The position numbers and the translations under genes were made by a program. Shown piece after piece: positions 1-12,200 of a stretch of 64,000 nt of DNA. Under the pieces are notes generated by a model. The model was not told the DNA's origin. It saw only the letters and a program-made list of their open reading frames with translations, and did no database searches. Numbering within the stretch: the stretch's first letter is position 1; each line of letters begins with the position of its first letter. This stretch comes from Chimonanthus salicifolius (Eukaryota > Streptophyta > Magnoliopsida > Laurales > Calycanthaceae), in the NCBI GenBank assembly GCA_013350335.1, contig CM023532.1, positions 34,845,708-34,909,707 of the forward strand, in the 5' to 3' direction.

Positions 1-1064
1 GTGGCCTGGCGCTGAGCGGAGTTGAAGTAGGAAGGAACGGTGATGACTGCGTTTTTAACCTCAGAGCCAAGAAATGACTGAGCAATCTCACGCATCTTGC
101 CAAGTATCATCGACGATATCTGCTCTGGAGAAAATTGTTTTTCCTTTCCCTCGCATTGGATGCCAATCATGGGCTTGCCAGCAGCGTCGGCAACCACCTT
201 GCATTGCCAGAGCTTGTTGTTGATATCTTCCTGTACACATGTTTCGCTAAAAGCTCTACCCATCAAACGTTTTACACCTGATAAACAAATCATGGAATTC
301 CTTATTGAACATGGTTTCATCGAAAATAAAAAATAATCCTCTGTAGACTTGCAAGTGTCGACCAAAAGAATTTCAGCGGTTGAATGAGTTTAGGCTGTCT
401 TTCATTTTGAAAATTGCATTGGATATGATAAGGGAAACTTTAGAAACAATTTTTCAAGTTTGTCCTAATATAATTCCTAATTTGGGCTTTTCCCTCTTTT
501 GGGTTTTTCCCTCCTTTGAATGAATCTTACCCACCATTCAAAAAAAAAAAAAAAATCCTAATTTGGGGATTTTTGTTGGAAAAAAAAATGAATAAAATGA
601 TATTGAGTTTCTATGGAATTAAATGAAGATGTCTTAACGTGGTTCATAGAGTTTTTAGAGTGTTTGCATGATTTTCTTAATTTTTTTGACATTTTTATGA
701 AATTAAAGAAGTTTATAAGAAAAATTTATGAATTGTAATAGAAATATAAATGATTATATGTGACATAATAGAACATAAATATCTTTTTATGTGTTTGCTA
801 ATAATGGTAACTGTTGATATCAGATTGGAAAATAGTTAATGAGAACTCACTGAAGATGGTGTTGGTTGGATTCTTAGCCGCCTTATTCACCGCAGCTTCG
901 CCAATGAGTTGTTCCTCCCCAGCGAAGGCAACACACGAAGGTGTAGTGCGGTTTCCAAGATCATTTGGTATGATTTCGATCCCATCGTTCTTCCAAACTG
1001 CAACACATGAATTAGTAGTACCCAGATCGATCCCAATCGTCAAACCACCCACTTTACCTGCCAT
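1..1064 (-). CDS. HSP70-like chaperone, copy A (3' end outside window)
   Basis: ATP-dependent chaperone of the cytosolic HSP70 type. Exon 1 is 851-1064 (ATG at 1064) and carries the phosphate-binding motif [13 protein letters not shown]. It ends ...NTIF plus one base, with donor GTGAGT at 850-845. Exon 2 starts at 277 after a CAG acceptor and reads VKRLMGR..., [14 protein letters not shown] and [15 protein letters not shown] before leaving the window. Splicing joins A|GT to give Ser72, the same phase-1 intron position as in all copies here and at the classical plant HSC70 intron site. The intron is short (573 bp) and holds a small retroposon. No break is seen in the visible part, but more than two thirds of exon 2 is missing, so integrity is unknown. 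It is the leftmost member of a same-strand tandem array. Confidence 0.85.
487..556 (+). mobile_element. Very short 5'-truncated retroposon in the copy A intron
   Basis: About 70 bp ending in a run of A, flanked by an exact 11-bp target duplication CCTAATTTGGG (476-486 and 557-567). Just before the A tail is the stem-loop TTTGAATG...CATTCAAA, shared with longer insertions at 20.7, 31.8, 37.1 and 41.6 kb. It is therefore a severely truncated member of the same LINE-like family. Confidence 0.75.
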
Positions 1065-3205
1065 GGAATTCTAGCAGAACTAGGATATGAAATTCCCAAG
1101 GAAATAAAAAAGAGCAGATGAGAAGAAGAAAGATAGGAAGCTCACAGCAACCACAGATTCTTGCAGAAAATTGAACGCAAGATTCCAATGTTTTATAGAC
1201 AAAACGTGCTTGCTTCAGACGACATTGAAGACCATTGAAAAGTCTTGAGTCTACTATGAAGACCATAGAATTATTTACTGTTTATTGAGGAGAGAGACTT
1301 CAAGTAGGCACATTTACATAGGACTCTAACTTTAATTAAATATTTATATTGTTGGCTGTAATTTTTTGGATACAGAATAATAAAGTCTCCATCTTCTCCG
1401 TAAATTTTCACGTAAAACATTGTCATTTATTATTGAAAATGATATATGACATGAATCCATTCCATTGTCAAAATCTTGGGCTGATCAAGTTAGGAAATAT
1501 AAGCATGTCTATGACATTAGGGCAGCCGGTATCCTATGCCCAAATGCGGCTGGTTGTGCCATATAATTTATCTAGTCATATAATTAAATAATATTTCTTT
1601 TGATAATATGGCTGGGTATAATTTTTAATCAGCCTCGCCACACAGTATAGTGTTAACTAGAATGTCTATTTTTTAATATTTTATTATTATTTTTTAACAA
1701 ATTTAAAAGAAAATAAATATAAAGACATTACATACATATTTTCTCACAAGTAATTAAATAAATTAAAAAATATACATATTTTCTCATAAGAAATTAAATA
1801 AATTAAAAAGACATACATATTTGTGAGCAAAGAGAAAAGAAGAGAGAAAGCCCACAGCTCGGGAAAGCAAAGGAGTCTCCAAAGGAGCTCCGAGAAAGCC
1901 TATAAATCAACAAAGACTCTCATACTAAAAATAGACAGAAGGGGAGTGCTCAATCTATTAGACCTGTCTTTAAGATTCAAGGAGTCATTATTCTTTGTAA
2001 TGTGCAAGGGTTTGATTTTAAGGTTAGGTCCCTTTTAAGTTCATTTAACAAAAAATAATTATAAAATGTAGAAATGTTCATCACTATAATGATTTATACT
2101 TATATTACTGAGAATTTATATATTTTCTTTTATTATTTCATAAACAAAATAATCTTTTTAGAGAAGATCTAAGAATTGATCATATACAATAAATTGACTA
2201 GTCCTCATCAATAACAAGTAATCTACCTCCTTCCAAATCTTCTTATCATTACACGTAACATAGAAAGATCCTTAGTTATTTATAATCATTCAATGAACAT
2301 CCAAAATTCCAAATCATAGATGCTCTGGTAATTTGAAAAGTCTATGGCAATGTCCAAGACTCCAAGTGACTCAAATTTATACGTGACCATCCACGTCTAG
2401 GCCCCACTACTGAAGACTCGTTAGATGAAAGTCTTATCACAGTTCTTTTTTCTATAGACACCCAAATTATGACTTGGCACCAAATATTCCATGCACAAGT
2501 GGGACATAATTTGGTGGAAGCTGTTCTCATGAGCTGGAATAGGTTGAAGAAGACCAAGTCCATTTTCATTAGAGTATATATTTATTATTAGATGGATTTT
2601 AAATGATTAAATGATATGGATTGAAAAAGGATTTTTTTAATTCATGAATTATAAAAAATCAATTGATTAAAATAAATAAAATTTTAAAATTATCCAGTGA
2701 GATTAAAATTTTATTTACCTCAATTGGATGAGGTACCACATGTTGGACAATTTCTGGCCAATACATATTGTATTTGCCAATTGATATTATGGAGGACCAC
2801 AATAAATATTATATAATAATAATCATCTCAATTAGTATATTTTTGTATAGAATATTTATACAACTTTAATTTCAAAAATATATTTTATATTTTATATGAC
2901 TTTCCGTATGCATGAAGGGGTTTTATTATGACCCATACAATCATTTTTTAAAAAAAAAAACCTTGTAACATCTCAAACATTTCGTTTTCTTGATAACAAT
3001 TATCAACTTTTATCACCTTTCTTTAAAGAATCTTAATTTCGAATTGTTTGATCTCAAACTACTCAATCATAAAAAAATAATTATATAATTTTCTATCTTA
3101 TTATGGTCTGATCTGGTGCAGCTGATCATTTCTCTATAATAATAATAATAATGGTAATAATAATAACTATTGATATTACAAGGAAAATACTCAATGAGAA
3201 CTGAC
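1065..3205. other. Spacer between HSP70 copies A and B, no gene
   Basis: It holds the upstream region of copy A and AT-rich sequence. Around 1845-1875 is GCCCACAGCTCGGG, the internal motif of the local LINE-like family in minus orientation, so 1823-2035 may be an old retroposon piece. At 2567-2730 is a diverged copy of a dispersed repeat also seen at 4322-4680 and 10563-10775. The stretch from 2750 to 3180 resembles the intron block found upstream of the exon-1 donor in other copies. The short open frames here show no coding features. Confidence 0.6.
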
Positions 3206-3431
3206 TGAAGTTGGCGTTGGTTGGATTCTTAGATGCCTAATTAGATGCCTAATTCACCGCAGCTACGCCAATGATTTGTTGCTCCCCAGTGAAGGCCACA
3301 CACGAAGGTGTAATGCGGCCTCCAAGATCATTTGGAATGATTTCGATCCTAGCATTGTTCCAAACTGCAACGCATGAATTGGTAGTAGCCAGATCGATTC
3401 CGATCGTCAAACCTTCGACTTTACCTGCCAT
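3206..3431 (-). pseudogene. HSP70 copy B, solitary first exon
   Basis: The exon starts [14 protein letters not shown] and is clearly homologous to exon 1 of the other copies. It is broken. After ...GVAAVN comes an in-frame TAG (3249-3251), and the surrounding 12-bp word (revcomp TTAGATGCCTAA) is tandemly duplicated, making the exon 226 nt against 214 in all others. The phosphate-loop Gly of DLGTT is Ala, and the KND stretch is changed. No exon 2 lies downstream before copy A, so this is a truncated relic. Its upstream sequence is nearly identical to that of copy E. Confidence 0.85.
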
Positions 3432-4020
3432 GGAATTCACTCTAGCAGAGAACTGGGATATGAAATTCTCTGAGGAAATATAAAAAGGTAAGCAGATGAG
3501 AAGAAAGTGTTAACTTCGACATGCTCTATTAATGCAGTATATCCTTTCCACTTCCCCAAATTTCCCCAAACAAAATTTCGAGAGGCAATACTCAGTCGAT
3601 TCCACTTCCCCAAATTTCTCGAGCGTCCGCCGCCCACCCCACTTCCCCATTACTCCTCACTTCCCCAAACAAAGGCTCTCAGCCTTCCCCATTCCCAACT
3701 TCCCAAAACGATTGGGTGAGTATTGAGGCTGAATGGCTTCATTTCAGCTCCCTCCCATTCGTCTCTCTCATTTTCCCCTAGGGTTTCCGACATGGAAAAT
3801 CGGGTTTCCATTTTCTGCTCTCGTGCCTATTAACAGGGAAAATCGAAGCTCTTTCCTGAGGCATGTGATACTGTGACATTTTTCCACCCATTTCTCATCT
3901 CATTTACTCAAGATTTCCAATCATATCTGTCTTTCTTCCCATTTCTTCAGGTCGCTTCCAACGATGCCTTCATTTTCGTTTTTGAAAAATAAATAAATAA
4001 AACAGATGATGATCTTTTTG
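3432..4020 (-). repeat. Duplicated HSP70 5' flank (pairs with 33017-33610)
   Basis: The sequence upstream of copy B, including two CACTTCCCCAAATTTC blocks and the leader TTAACTTCGACATGCTC, recurs almost base for base upstream of copy E at 33017-33610. The two copies therefore come from one duplicated promoter-exon unit. I see GAA/TTC words but no perfect heat-shock element. Confidence 0.8.
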
Positions 4021-4089
4021 AAAATTTAAATTGGGATTTTAATGGGGACGGGTCACGATTTATTTTTTTAAAATTTAATGGTTTTCATA

Positions 4090-4231
4090 GAGCAGGTTAA
4101 ACTGCGGAAAGTGTCAAGTTCAAGCCCTATGACTTCACTTGGTGTGTCCTAAGTACAGTGAGTATTACCCGTAGGAATTCTACGCTGAGTTTTCTACGAT
4201 TTTTCATGTGTAAATTTAAAAAAAAAAATAC
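4090..4231 (+). mobile_element. tRNA-derived SINE (family 1), diverged
   Basis: Contains a B-box-like GTTCAAGCCC, then CTATGAC..TTGGTGTGTCCTA, a GTTTTCTACGATTTTTCATG tail region and a run of A. The same body occurs at 19.2, 39.8, 47.6, 55.1, 61.5, 62.2 and 63.9 kb. The 5' end is eroded. Confidence 0.6.
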
Positions 4232-4321
4232 AAGACATACCGGTTTTTTAAAATACCGGTGGAAACGGTAAAGTGTTCTCACGAGGTTACGTGGGTTCAA
4301 GAAGACCAAGTCGATTGTTAG

Positions 4322-5012
4322 TAGAGAGTATATATTTATTATTGGATGGATTTTAAATGATTAGATGATAGGAGGAAAAGATTTTATCCGCTCATCAAAT
4401 ACCGATGTACCGATATGTAGAACATAAATATGCAGTGTGTGTTATTGGTACACCAGTACTTGATGAGCGGTACACCGATAGAGATAAAATGGGAATTTCA
4501 CTTTATCCCGTGTATCCTAATCGATTTTGCTTGTGTTAGAATGGCTGACCTATTGAAAAAAGAATCTTTACGTCGTGAATTATGAAAAAACAGTAGATTA
4601 TAATGAATAAATTTTTAATATCTAAAATCTTAATGAGATTTAAATTCTATTTACCGAAACAATCTCTTACTACATTTTTTTTTTATCTCCAATAAAACTC
4701 AACAAATCATCATTCATAAATAAATGGGTGAAAATGCAAATTTCTCATTTATCTAATGGATTGTTTTGTAAAAATATCTCACAATTCTAGAATTCTTATG
4801 GCAGTGCGTCCATTTAAATTGGATGCATTGCGTTGAACTATTCAGTCAAACATCAACAAGATGGTTTTTAATGTGTGCAACTATATGTTATTTTGGTTCT
4901 AAACTTTCAAAAATAAACAATTTTGCTTCTTTCAAACATTTCAACAAAAACAAAATTATGCATTTACATTTCATACGTAACTTGAGTTTTAAATTTGATG
5001 TTTTACATTTCT
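4322..5012. repeat. Dispersed AT-rich repeat that truncates HSP70 copy C
   Basis: The part at 4322-4760 is repeated at 10563-10890 and partly at 2567-2730 (shared words such as TTATTATTGGATGG and TCTAATGGATTGTTTTG). The part at 4865-5010 (ACTTTCAAAAATAA, TTTAAATTTGATGTTTTACATTT) recurs at 18690-18830 and 39375-39510. It abuts the HSP70 copy C coding sequence exactly at the CTAATGCTGC word, so the 3' end of that gene was replaced by repeat DNA. Confidence 0.65.
4388..4470. repeat. Short inverted repeat with 24-bp arms
   Basis: CCGCTCATCAAATACC... (4388-4411) is mirrored by ...GTACTTGATGAGCGG (4447-4470) around a 35-bp loop. It could be a tiny fold-back element inside the dispersed repeat. Confidence 0.55.
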
Positions 5013-8000
5013 AATGCTGCTTTCAATAGAGCAATTTGATCGGAGCACTCGGCCGGGTAAAACTCGCAGTCGATCACACGTTTACTCTGTAACCAGTCTA
5101 TGCTCTGCTCCATTGCCTCATTCATCTTCTTTATATCCTCTATCGCCAGCTTAGATGTAACCTTATCGTCCTTAATTGCAGTTTTCAAGTTATAGAGTAA
5201 ATTCTCCAACTCATTCTTCGCTTCAGCATTTCTCCGGTATTTTTCATCCTCCTTCTTGTATCTATCTGCATCCTGGATTATCTGATCAATCTCCTTTACA
5301 CTAAACCTGCCAACACAATCTTTGAGCGTGATCTCATTCTCTTTGGTTTCCGACTTGGCCCTGACGGTCAAGATGCCATCTTCATCGACGCTGAAGTAGG
5401 TCGTGATTGGATATTTTCCCCTCGGAGCTGGAGGGATACCAGTGATGCGCATTTCACCCAAGTAGATGTTGTCCATATCTCTCTCTCTCTCTCTCCCTCA
5501 AGTATATTGAACATGATTTCAATCTGGTCGTCTTTTGTGGTAATTAGTTTTGTTTCCATCATGCACGGAATGGGCGTGTTCCGGGGTATCACAACGAACA
5601 TGGTTCCACGTTTGAGATTCACCCCTAGTGAGAGAGGAGTGACGTCCATGAGTACCAGGTCCTTGAGGTTTCTCTCTCTCACACCGCTCAAGTTGGCGGC
5701 CAGGACGGCAGCACCATAGGCGACAGCCTCGTCAGGATTGATGCTTTTGCAGACTTTCTTCCCATTGAAACAATCCTGCAACAGCTGTTGGATCTTGGGA
5801 ATCCTAGTCGATCCTCCGACCAGCACGACGTCGTCAATGTCGTTCTTCTTAATGCTTGCGTGCTTCAAACACTCCTCAACGTGCTCAATGCACTTGTCGA
5901 AGAGGTCTCTGTTACTCTCTTCGAATCTGGCACGAGATAAAAGAGAATCTAAGTCAGTTCCATCATACAAGGCATCGATCACAACTGTTGTTTCGGGTGT
6001 GCAGGACAACATTCTTTTGGCCCGCTCACACGATGTCCTCAACCTTCTGAGCGCCCTGTCGCTTCCTCTCATGTCTCTGTCGTGGCTTTGCTGGAATTCC
6101 CCTATGAAATGCTCCACCAATAGATTATCAAAGTCGTCTCCTCCAAGATGGGTATCTCCCCCATAAGATTTCACCTTAAACTTACCCTTTTCAATGGTGA
6201 GGATGGTGACATCGAATGTGCCACTGCCGAGGTCAAACACCAGAACATTCTTCTTTCTCTTGCTACCTATATTGTTGTCTAGGCCATAAGCAAGGGCGAC
6301 GGCAGCTGGTTCGTTAATGATCCGGACGACGTTGAGGCCAGCCATTGTCGCAGCGTCCTTGGTGGCCTGGCGCTGAACGGAGTTGAAGTAAGAAGGAACG
6401 GTGATGACTGCGTTCTTAACCTCAGAACCAAGAAACGCCTCAGCAATCTCACGCATCTTGCCAAGTATCATCGACGAGATCTGCTCCGGAGAAAATTGCT
6501 TCTCCTTTCCCTCGCATTGGATTCCAATCATGGGCTTGTTCGCAGCGTCGGCAACCACCCTGCATTGCCAGAGCTTGTTCTTGATATCTTCCTGCACAGA
6601 TGTTTCGCCATACGCTCTACCCATCAAACGTTTTACACCTGATAAACAAATCATGGAATTCAGTAGTGAACATAGTTACATCGAAAATAAAAAAATAATC
6701 CTCATCTCATGTAGGCTTTGCATGTGTCCACAAAAAGAATTTCAGCGGTAGAATCATTGCTTGGACCAGGGGTAAAAAAAACGGCCAGGCCGATATTTCG
6801 GCCGATAAGTTTCTTTCTCCTCCGATATTTACATTTTTGTCTCCTCCAGTAAGTCAAAACAGCGAAAAAACTGCAAAAAACGAAAAAAATCGCAAAAAAA
6901 ACCGTATTGATTTTTTTTAAAAAAATAAAAAATAAAAAATAAAATAAATTTTAAATACCGATATTTATGCATATTGGCCGATATGGTAACCGATACTGTG
7001 GACCGAATATCGGCCATATCAGCCGATAATCGTTTTGTACGGCCGATATATATCGTATCAGCCGATATCGTTCGATCTTAAAAAACCGATACATATCGGT
7101 CGAAACAATATGTATCGGCCGATATTTCGACTCTTGGCTTGGACAATATTGATGTTAAATAAAAATAATATAACAGCCTCCTGCTATTGATCATAGTTCT
7201 AAGAAAAATAAATAATAAAATATATATCGACCAATACATACAACATGGCCTAGGGTGATACAAATTGAACCATACGAACTGGCTGCATATCAGTCTATAT
7301 GGCCCCAGAAACAGTCATATCTTATCGACAAGCCCAATTTTTTTTTAAATTTTCAAAAAAAAAATAGTGAATACCATTTTTCACTTTCAATATTGCATTG
7401 GGTATGACTTAGGGATACTTCAGATTGTCCATTTTGAGTTCTTTTTACCATTTTTAAAATTTATTTTTTTAATAAAGTTTGTAGATTCATTAATGAGTAA
7501 AAGCCTTGAAAAGATTAAAAAAATATACCAACAGCCCGGGGCAGGTCAAAAAAGGAAAATACAGAGGCCCTGTAGGGCCGAAGCCCAGAGGAGAAAAGAG
7601 ACAAATAAACAAAACACAGAAGTCCAAGCCTTTTTTTTTCCCTAATATAATCCCTAATTTGAGGATTTTTGTTTTTTTTAGCGGTAACAGTGAACTATAT
7701 TTTTAGGTGTTTGCTGATATTGGTTCGGAATTTTTTAGAATTTTTGGACATTTTTCAATTTATATAATATAATTTATGAAACAGACCCTTCTTTATAATC
7801 AATATATGCTCACCATAAGTTTTTTATTTTTAATTTTCTATTTTCCTTATTTTTTAAAAAATTAAAACATTTTGGATGAGGTACCACATGTTGGATATTT
7901 TTTTTGACGAATACCTATTGTATTTCCCAATAATATATATTGGCCGATATTATTTTATCACTTTTTTTATCATTGATATTATGGAAGACCACAACAAATA

Positions 8001-8527
8001 TTATGTAATAATAATTATATTTTTGAATAGAACATTTATACAACTTTATTTTTTAAATATATTTTACATTTTATATGACTTTTAGAACATTTCGTTTTCT
8101 TGATAATAATTATCGTCTTTATCATTACTAATTTATCATATTCCTTTTAAGATCTTAATTTCGAATTGCTAGGTCTCAAACTACTGAATCATAAAAAAAT
8201 ATTATATAATCTTCTATTAAGATCTTATTATGGTATGTTCTAGTGGACTTGATCATTTCTTATAATAATAATAACTCTTGATATTATATGGAAAATGGTT
8301 AATGAGAACTCACTGAAGATGGTGTTGGTTGGATTCTTAGCCGCCTGATTCACCGCAGCTTCGCCGACGAGTTGTTGCTTCCCAGTGAAGGCCACACACG
8401 AAGGTGTGATGCGGCTTCCAAGATCATTTGGTATGATTTCGATCCCATCATTCTTCCAAACTGCAACGCATGAATAAGTAGTACCCAGATCGATTCCGAC
8501 CGTCAAACCTTCGACTTTGGCTGCCAT
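5003..8527 (-). pseudogene. HSP70 copy C, frameshifted and 3'-truncated
   Basis: Exon 1 is 8314-8527 ([20 protein letters not shown]) and exon 2 starts at 6638. The ATPase domain is complete with [11 protein letters not shown] (the second Gly of the signature is Ser) and [16 protein letters not shown]. After ...ILEGERERE the frame is lost in an alternating GA run at 5478-5494, which is two bases out of phase relative to copy D. From MDNIYLGEM the substrate-binding domain continues in another frame to ALLKAALEM and a TAA formed at the junction with repeat DNA (about 5012). It therefore lacks the roughly 55-residue tail seen in copy D. The 1675-bp intron contains a hAT-like MITE. If transcribed it would give an ATPase domain with a short aberrant end. 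It could be read as a recent pseudogene. Confidence 0.85.
6767..7136. mobile_element. hAT-like MITE rich in ATCGGCCGAT words
   Basis: A 370-bp non-coding element with exact 8-bp target duplications GCTTGGAC (6759-6766 and 7137-7144). It has terminal inverted repeats CAGGGGTAAAA / TTTCGACTCTTG. Inside are many near-palindromic words such as ATATCGGCCGATA and a block of AACNGCAAAAAAC-like repeats. 8-bp duplications and CARGGG ends are typical of hAT transposons. The same family lies at 14.99, 47.05, 48.34 and 63.13 kb. Confidence 0.8.
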
Positions 8528-11500
8528 GGAATTCGTTCTAGCAGAGAACTGGGATATCAAATTCGAGAAGGAAATAAAAAGGTAAGCAGATGAGAAGAAA
8601 GTGTCAACTTCGACAAGCAATTAATGCCGGTTTATACTTTCCATTCTTTAGAGTCTCTTCCCATTAGTATTACTCCTCACTTCCCAAACAAAGGCTCTCA
8701 GCCTTCCCGACTTACCCAAACGATTGTTGGGGATTGGGTCGAATAATAATAACCTAGATTTTCTCCATGGAAATATAGCGTGTGGTGTCCTCTCTGGATA
8801 AGGCAACATCGAGATTTCAGGAGTTAAATCTGGATAGGAAACGTGTTGTCAATGTTTGCAGCAGCGTGTAATATGTGGAAAGATCTCGTGCTGTGATTAT
8901 TATTTTCTGCACATTTGTATTCCTAACAACGATCTTATACTTCCCTGCCTCGTTTGTTTGAGGTGAAAGGAGGGGGAAGACGGATAACCCTCGGATTTCC
9001 CTCTTTGGCAGGGAGAGGGTAGAGGTAAATTTTTTTAATTTTACCTCTCCACAAATCTGAAAATCCTTTGCTTCTCATTTCCTCTCAATCTTCTGTGAAT
9101 GGAACTCAATATAAATCAAATTTCAATCTCACATCTTTATTTTTAAACTTTATTAATTTACTAGAAAAATAATTTTACAAAAATAAATGAAATATTTTCA
9201 ACATTATAATTATAAAATAAAACTTTATTTAAATTTTATCTATTTTATTTAAGTAATTAAATATTGATAGAGAATAAAAATCTTCTTTTCATTATTTATT
9301 TTCATTTGATTAAATTTTAAGATTCTATCTTTTTACGAGACTTAACTTTATATAAATTATGGTACTGGTAAATTTTTTAAATTTATAAATTAATGAATTT
9401 CATATCATTATCAAATATCATTCAATTCAATTTGAGATAGAAGACCTTAATGACTCACTTATATTAGCACAGCGTGTCCTTATTAGGAATAAAATATTTT
9501 TTGTGCAACTTGAGTAGGTGAATTCAAATCCAGTATCACTCCACTGTCAAATATTAGTTGGTTAATCTGATCAATTTAAAATATGGGGGGATCCACAATA
9601 TTTTTTTAATTTGAGTTAAAATAGGATGATGCTTTATAAAACACTCTCCTTATTCTTATGTCACTCATTGATGATTTTTTGGAATTACTCTTTATAATAA
9701 ATATATTTTAAAAGTGGAGATTTGCTTTTGTAAATGTCTCTTTGCTTAAACCATAGCAATATAATCATGCACTTAATTACAAAGGTTAGATTGTGACCCA
9801 ATTTAAATCCATCTAAATTAGTTGACTTAAATTGAAAATGAGCTAGAATTTTAAAAATAGATTTAATCATATAATCCAACATGGATGTATGGAATATTTT
9901 CACTCATAAATGAATTTTTAGGACTCTTATCCAATTTCACAATTTTTTAATATTTTCACAATTTTTTTTTTTTAATATTTTAGTCTTGTGTTTTGAAAAT
10001 TCCAACAAGTTGAACGGGAGTCCATGTCATTCCCAACCGAGGAATTCTTAATATTAATTTTAACCAAGTTATTATTTATTAACTCGGATTTTTTTATAAA
10101 TTATTATAATAGTGTATTATATATGTATTTCACATCAACAAGGAACAAATTATGAATTTATGAAGATATGTTTTGACATTTTATTTATTTATCAGGATTA
10201 AAAAATTACATGTAAAAATGTTTTTTCTTCACCTCACTTTTTACTATTAGAACGCAAGTGTTTATTTTAAATTATAATTATGAGAAAGAATCTATAGAAA
10301 ATTATATAATATTATTATAAGATATATTCTTAATTTTTATTGCAATTTCTATGGAAAACATTTCCAATGTTAAAAAGAATTTTTTTTTTATATTATATGG
10401 ATTTATTAAAAATTATTGATTCTCATAAAATTGTTAATATATCAAGTTTTCCATATTTACAATTACCAAACATGATTTTTTACCCTAACTTTTCACTACA
10501 ATTACCAAACAAGATAACAGGTAACACTTGCAAAGTGTATAGGGTATTTTTAAAATCCATTGAAGTATATTTTTATTATTGGATGGAATTTAAATGATTA
10601 GATGAGATGAAGAAAGGATTCTATAATAACGTAATTGAAAAGAGATTTTTTTACTTCATGAATTATAAAAATCAATAGATTATACTGAATAAAAATTTAA
10701 TATCTAAAATTATAAATTAAAATTATATTCAATGAGATTTAAATTATATTTATCGAGCGAATCTCTTACTGCAGTTCTCGCAATGGCCATGACTAAACTT
10801 CTTCTTCGCTAAAATCATGTCTTCATAAATAAATGGGTGTTAATACAAATTTCTCATTTATCTAATGGATTGTTTGGTAAAAATATCTCACAGAAAGAAG
10901 AACAGTTCTTCATTAAAAAAAAAGTGCTCTAAATTTAGGACAAGGTGTTTTACATTTTTATGAAATTTGATATTTCGGGCAAGACTCAACATGTGGTTAG
11001 CCCTATTATGACAGGTTCAGCTCTTTGGTCTATTGGGCCAAATTTCCCATTCTTATACATGTCAACTAGCTGGGTTTGGGCAGCAAATGGCATATGCAAA
11101 GCCCTATTAATTCTAGCCTAGTTACATCACATATTCGGGCTTTTCGACCGACTGTCATCCCAGCCCATTCATTTCAGTTTGTCTAATGACCAACTTACAT
11201 GAGGGCATGATTCCAAATCTCGATCGATGCACATTGTATCGGCATACAAACCAAATTTTGGTCGATGTCATCGAAATCTCAGTCCTGATATTGTCGAGAC
11301 TCGGTAATATCGGTCGGGGGTATCAATAATTATGTTAGGTTTTTTTTTTTTTTTTTTACAATTAGGGGACAAAGAAGCAAGTGAAAAATATAAAGAGTAT
11401 GCATAATTTTTTGTTAAAAGGAATTAATTTGTTGTCCATATTTTTATTGACATTGGGCATTATATTGTGATAAATGTTACCATATTGCCAAACATGTTTT

Positions 11501-11920
11501 TAAATTTTTAAAAGAAAAGTAACTCTAGAAGAATAAGAATCATCCTATCTCATTAAATAAGTCATAAAGTGAACGACTTATGGTGTTGCAATTTTAATAA
11601 ATTAAAATCACAATGGTGTTGCATTAAGTACTTTACAAATGTTGATGTGTCATATTTACATAAGTTGTTTATCATATGAAACATTATTTTATAATTTTTA
11701 AGGATTTCTAGGTCTTTTTATTTTATTTCTTTTGTGATTTTTTAATTAGTTAAATGCCTAAATGGTAAAGTGTCTAAATGGGTTTGAGTTTAAATCAAAT
11801 AATGAGTCCACTCATTCAATTAATTGGATAAATGTGCGCGTATTTTGATGTGTTCTGCGTATTTGAGAATATATTTAAATATTTTACCCTATGTTATATC
11901 CTTTAAAAGTTTTATGGAAA
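8528..11920. other. Long AT-rich spacer, no gene recognised
   Basis: The first 200 bp is the upstream region of HSP70 copy C. At 8940-9065 a GAGGTAAA / TTTACCTC fold-back resembles the small MITEs near 18.4 and 39.2 kb. At 10563-10890 is a copy of the dispersed repeat next to copy C. At 11255-11325 there are degraded ATCGGTCG words of the hAT-like MITE. The open frames at 9685-9903 (-) and 10340-10597 (+) are AT-rich without recognisable motifs, and I do not call them genes. Confidence 0.6.
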
Positions 11921-11922
11921 GA

Positions 11923-12060
11923 CACGTGTAAGTCTTTAGACGTCAACATTCAATTATCGAAAGAAGAAACCAGAAAGCTCGGGACGGTCTCACTCTGCCC
12001 TTGAAGCTTCAAGAACCGTCCACAAGGCTAGAGAAGGAGATATGACCAATATATATATAT
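11923..12060 (+). promoter_or_regulatory. Small HSP promoter: G-box, heat-shock element, TATA box
   Basis: A palindromic ACACGTGT (core 11923-11928) is a candidate ABRE/G-box. At 12003-12015 is a perfect three-unit heat-shock element GAAgcTTCaaGAA, the binding pattern of HSF trimers. About 35 bp further on, AATATATATATAT (12049-12060) is a TATA box. This spacing is classic for a heat-inducible plant small HSP gene starting at 12201. Confidence 0.85.
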
Positions 12061-12200
12061 CGTCATCTGTCTTTCCAATCACCCAACAAAGCAATTTCAT
12101 CAATTTCCACTGCAGTTTTCATCGAGACCTATTCCAAATTCAATTTCCGCATTCCTTCTGCTTACCCATTCCGTCCAGTTAGTCTAGCAGAGTAAGAGAG

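Noticed and set aside
2342..2569. 75-codon minus-strand frame with Trp/Cys
   Set aside because: No motif, no splice or start context, no repeat of it elsewhere.
5738..6166. Open frame of 142 codons on the plus strand, with similar ones at 13940 and 23591
   Set aside because: Antisense to HSP70 exon 2. GC-rich, biased HSP70 codons leave the opposite strand open, and all copies show the same shadow.
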